The notes under the pieces are model-generated. The model was not told the DNA's origin, made no database searches, and saw only the letters and a program-made list of their open reading frames with translations. Below, in pieces: positions 1-5,599 of a DNA stretch of 6,050 bases (positions are counted from its first letter, which is position 1; each line of letters starts with the position of its first letter). The position numbers and the translations under genes were made by a program. This DNA is from Planctomycetota bacterium (GTDB lineage Bacteria > Planctomycetota > GCA-002687715 > DRQF01). The stretch spans positions 1 to 6,050 of the forward strand of contig JAJRYU010000628.1 in assembly GCA_024275615.1 (NCBI GenBank), given 5' to 3'.

Positions 1-57
1 CATTCCCCCCAATACAGGATCGGTCCGTCTATTGGGATCGACCCCAACGAGTTTTGA
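1..57 (+). CDS. Possible C-terminal tail of an upstream gene (partial)
   Basis: Frame 1 is open from the left edge to a TGA at 55-57 and reads HSPQYRIGPSIGIDPNEF, which looks like an ordinary protein tail. The stop lies just before the GAGGA ribosome binding site (61-65) and 16 nt before the ATG of the next gene, the usual spacing within an operon. Only 18 codons are visible and the other two forward frames are also open here, so this could equally be untranslated leader. No function can be given. If real, the TPR gene that follows is not the first gene of its operon. Confidence 0.3.
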   Translation, partial: HSPQYRIGPSIGIDPNEF

Positions 58-60
58 AAC

Positions 61-65
61 GAGGA
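61..65 (+). promoter_or_regulatory. Ribosome binding site deciding the start of the 968-residue gene
   Basis: GAGGA lies 8 nt before the ATG at 74. This choice starts the protein directly with a signal peptide. An in-frame TTG at 32 would add 14 residues ahead of the signal peptide and has no clear Shine-Dalgarno sequence. Confidence 0.7.
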
Positions 66-73
66 ATTCTCCG

Positions 74-2980
74 ATGCAAAAGAGTGGACTCTTGAGCATG
101 ATTGTTTTGGCAATCGCTTCCCTGAGCGCGACCGCGGTCTCGCAGTCCTACGAATACGTCTGGGCCAAAAGCCTGATGCAAGAGTTTCGCTACGAGGACA
201 TGGCGGAAGTTATCTTCACCAAACTCTCAAAGGATTCTGATAAGTCCAAAGCAGTTTGGGGAATCAAGGGCTTGGGAGAGCTGAAAAGGCGCCAGGCCCT
301 GTTGGCTGACTCCTTGACGGATCGGGCCAAGTTCAACGATGAATGCATCACCATGTTGCGGAAAGTCTCCAAGAGTATGAAGCGGGGGACTCTTCCCTAC
401 TTCGAAACCTTGTTTGACTTGGCTCGTATCATCCAAGATGTGGTCAGCGAAGACATTCGCTTCATCAACGAAGGGCGCGTTCCTAGCGATCAGATTGAGG
501 ACCTCCGCAAGAAGAACCTCAATCGTCTAGCCGAGGCCGCGCAGATTTACGAACGTGCCGCTGCGACCTTGGAAGCAATGACTGAAAACAAGGTGGCCCA
601 GAACCTCTCGAAGCGAGCCCTTCTGGACAAGAATGTCGTACTCTTGCTCAAAGCGGAGCTCATTGGCACCGACCCCAAAAAACTCAAATCCCCGTTTCGC
701 AATGAAGCTCTGGTTGACGCCGTTGACGCCTTGCGTGATTTTGCTCTCTACAATGCTGGTTCATTGTGGGAAATGTATGCCTACGTTTGGCTGGGACGGG
801 TCCACGGAGCTCAATTTGAGGGTGGGTTTGCCGACATCACAATTGGCAACGTCGATGAAGACTACTGGTATGTCTACGAGGCGATGTCTATTGACGAAGG
901 TATGGGACAAAGTACATGGGCTGGAATCGTTTCCCAGTCTCTGTACTGGGAGTTTGAATTTCTCAACAAGCATGGGGCGACTGATCTTCTCATTGCTCAT
1001 GGCGATACCATTCGCAAGCGTTACGAAGAGCTGAAATGGGAATACGATTTCAACGGTCGGATGGCCCTTATCCAACTTGGCAAGGCCTACCAAACTGTAG
1101 GACGTTCAGGTGAGGCCTTGGACATTGCCGCATTTGTCTCTGCCAAGGGTGGCTATGCTGGTCAAGAAGCAGACAAATTGATGAGTCTCATCATCAAGAC
1201 GGCTGAGAACAAGGACCAATTCTCCTCCGAGATTTTAGCCTCCGGCGCAAACGGTGCCTGGGCGGCCGCCCGCAAGAACCCTGAAAAGTACGCCGAGGCC
1301 ATTCAGCTCTACCAAATCGTGCTTGACAACTTGCACAAAGTGACTGATCCCCTCAAGCGCAACCTTCTCGGTCGGCAGGCTTACTACCGTATCGGCAAGT
1401 GTAACGACAAGCTTGGACGTTCCATCGAAGCCTACATCGCTTTGGAGCAGGCCTACAAGAAATTCAACAACGAGCAGTTGGGCGAAAATCGTAAAGAGAA
1501 TCAGCAGATCGCCAAGTATTGGCGGGCCGTTGCAACGGACCTTGTCAAGGCGTCCAGCAATTCGGCATTCGCTGCCGAACTACGCAATCGTTGCAACGAG
1601 TGGGTGATTGCCCACCGACCCCGAGGCGTCGAAGAGGGCGGCACAATGCCTCTTCTTTGGGGAAAAGCAATGGGGGAGCTACGTTCCAAGGACTACCCCA
1701 AGGCTCTGAAGTCTTTTGAAATGATCGCGAAGAAGCCCTCCGAGTACCAAGAACGAGGCATGGTCAAGGTGGCTGTTGTGACCATGGCTATTCTCAAGAA
1801 GAACAAAGGGGCAACAGCACCGGATTGGCGCCGAGCCGCGAAGAAATTCGAGGACTACCTTGCCCATGCCGCCCAAAACAAAGAAGACGATCCGCTGAGG
1901 AAGAAGTCACGGCGAGCTGCGCTTATCGAAGCGCATTTCCAGTTGACTGAGTGTTATGCCAAGGCCGCCGTCATCGAACAGGATTTGGCCGTTAAGGCCG
2001 AAGATTTTGCCAAGATTAGGCCTCACGCTGAATACGTCTTGGGAAACACCAAAGACGAAAATATCAAGATGCATGCCCGCTACAACATCTTGGGCGGTTT
2101 GTTGATAACCGGTCAAGGCGATCAGGCGTTCGAGCTTTTTGAGAAAATGTATCAGGCAGATCCTGGTCACAAGCTTATCTCACGTTCTGCTTTGAAAGTG
2201 AGCAAACTTCTGCGCAAGAAATACGAGGCTATGCCTCAAGATCGCGAAAAGGAAGTTGAAGCGCGCAACAAGGTACAGTTGCAATCGACAGTGGCTTACC
2301 GCGCCTATCTTCTCACTGACAGAAATGCGCGGAAGCGGAGCGCCTACTGGCCCAGAGGGATCAGCGGTTTCTACGACTTGAAAATGTGGAAAGAGGCCGA
2401 AGAACTCATCGACAAGATGCTGACAATTTTCGGTTCTAAACTTCCACAGAAGATGTCGCGATACGCCAATCGCCGTAAGGCCCGTTGTATCTTAGAGCGT
2501 GCCAAAGTGGCTTTCGCTGCCGAGAAGACAGAAGAAGCGGATCGTTTGTTCGCCTTGGCGGCGCCGGTCTACAATAACCTCGTGGGGGAGAAGAACCGCG
2601 GCACGAATGCTACATTAGAAGAGGCGGCCCAGATCTTCGGTGGTTTTCTTACCGCTGAGAATCGCTATGGCCGGCGGAGTTACTATCCTGGAACTGCAGA
2701 ATTCAAACGCGCAGCTGACATTTGGAAGAAACTCCAACGTCGTTTCTTAAGGGACTCCGAGAACTCCAAGAGCGCAGTGGAAGCCGCAGATTTCCGCTAT
2801 CGCTCAGAGAATGCCCGTGTCTACACCTTCTTGGTGCTCTACCAATGGAGCAAAGCTGAGAACGACACGAAGTTGCGCAAGAAACTGAAGAAGAATGTGA
2901 GTGCTGTGTTTCTAAAAACTGCAATCCCTGGTGGACCCAAGTTAGTGGGTCTTTGGGAGTGGTTACGGGACGAGCTGTAG
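74..2980 (+). CDS. Large secreted TPR-repeat protein (968 aa), envelope scaffold candidate
   Basis: I do not recognise a named family beyond degenerate TPR-like helical repeats. The N-terminus (MQKSGLLSMIVLAIASLSA) is a typical Sec signal peptide: a lysine at 3, a hydrophobic core at about 5-19, and likely cleavage after A21-V-S23. There is no lipobox and no later membrane segment, so the mature chain should be periplasmic or exposed. The rest is almost entirely helical, rich in Lys, Glu, Ala and Tyr. The clearest TPR-like units are at about 336-352 (GKAYQTVGRSGEALDIA), 404-464 (EKYAEAIQLYQIVL, then YYRIGKCNDKLGRSIEAY), 526-555 (GKAMGELRSKDYPKALKSF), 667-697 (LLITGQGDQAFELFEKMY ending ADP), 763-783 and 803-833. 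TPR solenoids bind proteins. The gene is followed by another exported TPR protein and by ExbB and ExbD genes, so a structural or adaptor role for that complex is inferred. Enzyme motifs were not seen. The call of a secreted helical-repeat protein is strong; the role is a guess. Confidence 0.85.
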   Translation: MQKSGLLSMIVLAIASLSATAVSQSYEYVWAKSLMQEFRYEDMAEVIFTKLSKDSDKSKAVWGIKGLGELKRRQALLADSLTDRAKFNDECITMLRKVSKSMKRGTLPYFETLFDLARIIQDVVSEDIRFINEGRVPSDQIEDLRKKNLNRLAEAAQIYERAAATLEAMTENKVAQNLSKRALLDKNVVLLLKAELIGTDPKKLKSPFRNEALVDAVDALRDFALYNAGSLWEMYAYVWLGRVHGAQFEGGFADITIGNVDEDYWYVYEAMSIDEGMGQSTWAGIVSQSLYWEFEFLNKHGATDLLIAHGDTIRKRYEELKWEYDFNGRMALIQLGKAYQTVGRSGEALDIAAFVSAKGGYAGQEADKLMSLIIKTAENKDQFSSEILASGANGAWAAARKNPEKYAEAIQLYQIVLDNLHKVTDPLKRNLLGRQAYYRIGKCNDKLGRSIEAYIALEQAYKKFNNEQLGENRKENQQIAKYWRAVATDLVKASSNSAFAAELRNRCNEWVIAHRPRGVEEGGTMPLLWGKAMGELRSKDYPKALKSFEMIAKKPSEYQERGMVKVAVVTMAILKKNKGATAPDWRRAAKKFEDYLAHAAQNKEDDPLRKKSRRAALIEAHFQLTECYAKAAVIEQDLAVKAEDFAKIRPHAEYVLGNTKDENIKMHARYNILGGLLITGQGDQAFELFEKMYQADPGHKLISRSALKVSKLLRKKYEAMPQDREKEVEARNKVQLQSTVAYRAYLLTDRNARKRSAYWPRGISGFYDLKMWKEAEELIDKMLTIFGSKLPQKMSRYANRRKARCILERAKVAFAAEKTEEADRLFALAAPVYNNLVGEKNRGTNATLEEAAQIFGGFLTAENRYGRRSYYPGTAEFKRAADIWKKLQRRFLRDSENSKSAVEAADFRYRSENARVYTFLVLYQWSKAENDTKLRKKLKKNVSAVFLKTAIPGGPKLVGLWEWLRDEL

Positions 2981-3006
2981 AACATGAAGCACTTGAAAGA
3001 ACAGTC

Positions 3007-3011
3007 GAGGA
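3007..3011 (+). promoter_or_regulatory. Ribosome binding site deciding the start of the 365-residue gene
   Basis: GAGGA lies 5 nt before the ATG at 3017. An in-frame ATG at 2984, only 3 nt after the previous stop, would add 11 polar residues ahead of the signal peptide and has only GGGA at 2967-2970, which is 13 nt away. The start at 3017 is therefore preferred. Confidence 0.7.
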
Positions 3012-3016
3012 CAAAC

Positions 3017-4114
3017 ATGAAGCTTTGTAAGTTGGTCTTAGCGATCGTTGTCATGATGCCCCTTGTGGCTCGAGCGGACACGATTTTGTTGCGGGGAAAA
3101 GCTGCCATTACCGGTGTCAAGGTCACGGCTGAGACGATGAAGGAAGTGACGTACACCAAGAGTGGTAAGTCAAAGAAGACTGTGCCCACATCTGAAGTCA
3201 TTGCCGTTATCTACGATCGTCCTCCGGTGAACTATCGTCTTGGCCAAGAGCGCTTTAGTTTGGGTGATTTCGTCAATGCCGTGGCTCGCCTAAAGCCCGC
3301 CGTAGATGAAGGGGCCAGCGACCAGCCTTGGGTGAAGATTTACGCCAGTTTCTACTTGGGGCGTGCTCACCTGGCTCACGGCGATTTTCGCGATGGTGTC
3401 AAAGTTCTCAAAAAACTCTTGAGCCAGATTTCTGATCATCGGCTTTATCCCCATGTCGCCATTGCGTTGGCCCGTTGCCAAAGCATGGATGCGCTTCATG
3501 CTGATGCCAAGAAGACGTTGACGAAATTGAAAAATGTTCTCGAGCAGCAGGGCGTAAAGGGAGAATTGCCTCAACGCGCCAATCTCGCCCTCGGGGATTC
3601 TTACATGGCAGCGGCAAAATACTCCTTGGCCGCGGATACATATAAAGAAGTAGCCGCAGCGGGGGTCGGGTCAAAAGGGATCCTAGAAGAGCTTGGATAT
3701 CATGCCAAAGGTCGGTTGCTGCAGGCCGATTTGCTCAACAAGGACGTGCCCAAGGCCAAGATCGTCCTGGACGATTTGCGTTCCGCATCACGAAAGAACA
3801 TTTCTGCGGCCAGTGCGGCGTATCGGGATGCCAAGGTTGCCATGCTGCTTCATGGTGACGGGAGTGGGCAAACACCTAATACCAAAGAACTTCTGGAAGC
3901 TGTCTACGATTTATCCAGGGTTCGAGGAGAAAATTTTGGTGTTATTTCCGAGTTGCCCAGAAATTGCTATCTTCTGGGCCTCATTCACCTGAAACTTGAA
4001 GGTTCCCTCACGGGGGCCAAAGAACTCGCGAAGGGCTATTTTGAAGAGACACGAAAGCTCTATCCAGAGTCACGTGAAGCTTTTCTTGCGAGGGAAGAAC
4101 TTAAGAAGATGTAG
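3017..4114 (+). CDS. Secreted TPR-type protein with a short beta-rich N-terminal segment (365 aa)
   Basis: From the ATG at 3017 the protein opens with a classic Sec signal peptide (MKLCKLVLAIVVMMPLVARA) with cleavage expected after A20, before DT. The Cys at 4 is before the hydrophobic core and is not a lipobox. Residues 21-67 alternate hydrophobic and polar residues (DTILLRGKAAITGVKV, then VTYTKSGKSKKTVPTSEVIAVIY). This looks like a small beta-barrel or SH3-like fold of the kind often found at the start of exported PVC-type proteins; the comparison is from memory. From about 74 the chain is helical with TPR-like units at about 84-97, 112-137 (YLGRAHLAHGDFRDGVKVLKKL), 146-173, 188-216 (LALGDSYMAAAKYSLAADTY) and 316-350. 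It starts 36 nt after the previous stop, so the two are probably co-transcribed. A periplasmic binding or adaptor role next to the ExbB-ExbD genes is inferred; no catalytic motif was seen. Confidence 0.85.
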   Translation: MKLCKLVLAIVVMMPLVARADTILLRGKAAITGVKVTAETMKEVTYTKSGKSKKTVPTSEVIAVIYDRPPVNYRLGQERFSLGDFVNAVARLKPAVDEGASDQPWVKIYASFYLGRAHLAHGDFRDGVKVLKKLLSQISDHRLYPHVAIALARCQSMDALHADAKKTLTKLKNVLEQQGVKGELPQRANLALGDSYMAAAKYSLAADTYKEVAAAGVGSKGILEELGYHAKGRLLQADLLNKDVPKAKIVLDDLRSASRKNISAASAAYRDAKVAMLLHGDGSGQTPNTKELLEAVYDLSRVRGENFGVISELPRNCYLLGLIHLKLEGSLTGAKELAKGYFEETRKLYPESREAFLAREELKKM

Positions 4115-4124
4115 AATCCGGGAC

Positions 4125-4145
4125 TGGTAGGGATGTTTCCTACCA
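4125..4145 (+). other. RNA hairpin in the gap before exbB
   Basis: TGGTAGG (4125-4131) pairs exactly with CCTACCA (4139-4145). A G-T and an A-T pair can extend the stem to 9 bp around a TGT loop. It starts 10 nt after the stop of the second TPR gene. No T-run follows (AGCTCGGTAAC), so it is not a standard intrinsic terminator. It may still weaken read-through or protect an mRNA end. The remaining 103 nt up to exbB show no convincing promoter. Confidence 0.5.
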
Positions 4146-4248
4146 AGCTCGGTAACGAAGTTGGGCGACGTGCTTAACTTCATGGAAATGTTGCCCAAGC
4201 TTGTTGGCTTTTCAGGCAACGAAGAGAGACGGGAGTACTATCGGAATC

Positions 4249-4926
4249 ATGCGCATCAAGACTTCATCGCTGATCATGTCCTCTGCGGCATTTTTGGCTC
4301 TGACCACGCCAGCGTACGCTATCGACGCGAGCACTTTGCTCACAGGTGGCGGCGGCATCGGTTACCTTCTGTGGGTATTGTCCATTGTCGGTATTGCTCT
4401 CATCATCGAGCACTTCATGAATGTTCGTCGGGAAAAGCTGGCGCCGCCAGATTTGATCGACGACATCGAGACTATGCTCAATGAAGAGCAGTTCCAGGAA
4501 GCCCTTGAACTGTGTGAATCCGAGCCCAATTTCCTCACCAACATTCTCGCCGCTGCGCTTCCCAAGATGGAGCATGGCTACGACTCGATGGAGCAAGCAG
4601 CTCACGATATCGCTGAGGAAGAAGCCATCAAGCTGCATTCTAAGGTGAGTTGGTTGTCACTGCTTTCTGCAGTTTCGCCGATGCTTGGTCTGCTCGGTAC
4701 TGTTTGGGGTATGATCGGCGCGTTCGATGTTATCGCCAGCAGTTCTGCACCTGAGCCATCCGATTTCGCCGGCACCATCTCCTTGGCTCTGATCACCACC
4801 GTTTTGGGACTGATCGTTGCTATTCCGATGATGATTGGATTCTTTTACTTCCGTAACAAGGTTACCCGAATCGTTCTCGAAATCGGTGCTATCACGGAAG
4901 ATATGCTGGACCGTTTCCGTCACTAG
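4249..4926 (+). CDS. exbB: ExbB/TolQ/MotA-family proton-channel subunit with signal peptide (225 aa)
   Basis: This is the channel-forming subunit of an inner-membrane energy-transducing complex that works with ExbD. Residues 1-24 form a signal peptide (MRIKTSSLIM, then ALTTPAYA) with cleavage before IDAS. After a Gly-rich segment (33-36) the first membrane helix is at about 36-53. A cytoplasmic domain follows (about 58-130), with LAPPDLIDDIETMLNEEQ and an LHSKVSWLSLLSAV entry into helix two. Helix two (about 134-159) carries SPMLGLLGTVWGMIGAF, the family signature. Helix three (about 175-200) carries ISLALITTVLGLIVAIP. Thr151 and Thr184 match the two channel-lining threonines of E. coli ExbB (T148 and T181). 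The position matching E. coli E176 is Leu179, not Glu. The ATG at 4249 is chosen because it gives a proper signal peptide; its ribosome binding site is weak (GGGAG at 4231-4235, 13 nt away). A TTG at 4201 would put 16 residues ahead of the signal peptide. TolQ or MotA are less likely names because two ExbD genes follow. Confidence 0.95.
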   Translation: MRIKTSSLIMSSAAFLALTTPAYAIDASTLLTGGGGIGYLLWVLSIVGIALIIEHFMNVRREKLAPPDLIDDIETMLNEEQFQEALELCESEPNFLTNILAAALPKMEHGYDSMEQAAHDIAEEEAIKLHSKVSWLSLLSAVSPMLGLLGTVWGMIGAFDVIASSSAPEPSDFAGTISLALITTVLGLIVAIPMMIGFFYFRNKVTRIVLEIGAITEDMLDRFRH

Positions 4927-4940
4927 GCCTGCAGACAACG

Positions 4941-4962
4941 GGCGAGGTCTTTAGACCTCGCC
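4941..4962 (+). other. Strong RNA hairpin between exbB and the first exbD
   Basis: GGCGAGGTC (4941-4949) and GACCTCGCC (4954-4962) form a perfect, GC-rich 9-bp stem with a TTTA loop, starting 14 nt after the exbB stop. No T-run follows it on either strand, so a Rho-independent terminator of the usual form is not supported. An mRNA-stability or processing element that keeps exbB message above exbD message is plausible. Confidence 0.7.
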
Positions 4963-4982
4963 AGTCGAACTAGGTGAATGGA

Positions 4983-4998
4983 GGCAGCGTTGGCTGCC
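4983..4998 (+). other. Small RNA hairpin next to the exbD ribosome binding site
   Basis: GGCAGC (4983-4988) and GCTGCC (4993-4998) form a perfect 6-bp stem with a GTTG loop. It ends 3 nt before the AAGGAG Shine-Dalgarno sequence (5002-5007), so it could affect ribosome access or simply hold the site open. It is short enough to be chance. Confidence 0.4.
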
Positions 4999-5001
4999 CA
5001 C

Positions 5002-5007
5002 AAGGAG
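5002..5007 (+). promoter_or_regulatory. Strong ribosome binding site of the first exbD
   Basis: AAGGAG with a 7-nt spacer to the ATG at 5015 is the best Shine-Dalgarno sequence in the window, clearly stronger than that of exbB. Confidence 0.75.
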
Positions 5008-5014
5008 CGGATTC

Positions 5015-5548
5015 ATGCCAGGTAAAAGAGATAGAACAGCCAATATCCCTGATTCGGATATTGAAATGGACATGACGCCGATGATCGACATCGTGTTCCA
5101 GATGATCTTGTTCTTCATCATTATCACGGACTTTAGCCAGGACGACATCGCCCTGCTGGAGTTGCCTTGGTCCACTGTGGGTGAGGACGATGAGGGTGAA
5201 GATGAAAACCGCATGATCATCAATGTGACGGCCCCCGTCCCGACAGGGGCTGATCCCAAGGATTGGCCTCAGAGAAAGCGGGAGAAAGCCAACAAGATTC
5301 TTGTGAAGGGCAAGCCCAAGGACTTCGCTCAACTCTACAAGTATCTTGAAGTCAATGGTGTGCAGAACAAGAAGTATCGTGACCCAGAGAACCAGAACCT
5401 GTCGACACGTAGTTTGTTGATTCGTTGCGATGGCTCTCAGGCCTTTGACTACGTCAAGGCGATTCTTCAAATCTGTGCCAATCCGGAAATCGCAATCTAC
5501 AAGATTGAGCTTGCGACTTCGGAAAGACCGCCGGGTGAAGACGAATAG
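5015..5548 (+). CDS. exbD: ExbD/TolR-family protein, first copy (177 aa)
   Basis: This is the partner subunit that sits in the ExbB pore and carries the proton-accepting aspartate. A cytoplasmic N-terminus (1-23) is followed by one membrane helix at about 24-39. The motif MDMTPMID (18-25) places the essential Asp at 25, the same number as in E. coli ExbD. The periplasmic domain has MIINV (67-71), ILVKG (95-99), a helix at about 101-114, then SLLIRCDGSQAFDYVKAIL (133-151) and IYKIELAT (161-168), which fit the usual ExbD fold. At 177 residues it is longer than E. coli ExbD (about 141). The extra length lies in a very acidic stretch (7 of 8 residues at 57-64), a basic insert at about 80-94 and a loop at about 113-131. 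It has a strong ribosome binding site and follows exbB by 88 nt. The family call is firm; the transported or driven partner is unknown. Confidence 0.95.
   Translation: MPGKRDRTANIPDSDIEMDMTPMIDIVFQMILFFIIITDFSQDDIALLELPWSTVGEDDEGEDENRMIINVTAPVPTGADPKDWPQRKREKANKILVKGKPKDFAQLYKYLEVNGVQNKKYRDPENQNLSTRSLLIRCDGSQAFDYVKAILQICANPEIAIYKIELATSERPPGEDE
5066..5089 (+). repeat. 24-bp direct repeat, copy 1 (codes for MDMTPMID in the first ExbD)
   Basis: These 24 bases are identical to 5639-5662. Both copies encode the motif around the essential aspartate, in the same frame, with the same synonymous codon at all eight positions. The spacing between copies is 573 nt. Confidence 0.85.
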
Positions 5549-5585
5549 CTGATCAAAAGTGCTTCACGGGCTTTTGGCGGGACAC

Positions 5586-5590
5586 GGGAG
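5586..5590 (+). promoter_or_regulatory. Ribosome binding site of the second exbD
   Basis: GGGAG with a 9-nt A-rich spacer precedes the ATG at 5600. It lies in the 51-nt gap after the first exbD, which otherwise shows only a weak pairing between 5555-5560 and 5570-5575. Confidence 0.6.
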
Positions 5591-5599
5591 AATTGAAAA

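Noticed and set aside
32..73. TTG start that would lengthen the first TPR protein by 14 residues
   Set aside because: It would place polar residues ahead of a clean signal peptide and lacks a Shine-Dalgarno sequence. The ATG at 74 has GAGGA at good spacing.
633..1034. 133-codon + strand frame inside the large TPR gene
   Set aside because: It lies fully within the 968-residue gene in another frame and has no ribosome binding site or motif.
4231..4248. TACTAT at 4236-4241 as a -10 promoter element for exbB
   Set aside because: It matches the consensus at four of six bases, with no -35 at proper spacing, and is only 7 nt from the start codon.
4161..4484. 107-codon + strand frame overlapping the start of exbB
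   Set aside because: It overlaps 79 codons of exbB in another frame, has no good ribosome binding site, and its product is rich in His and Arg like an out-of-frame translation.
4941..4962. The hairpin after exbB read as an intrinsic terminator
   Set aside because: No T-run follows on either strand, and the exbD gene expected in the same operon starts 52 nt later.
4970..5470. 166-codon open frame on the minus strand opposite the first exbD
   Set aside because: It overlaps a certain ExbD gene, and its product shows no family motif.
5555..5575. Hairpin AAAAGT/GCTTTT between the two exbD genes
   Set aside because: It is six weak pairs including a G-T pair with a long loop, so it is not distinguishable from chance.
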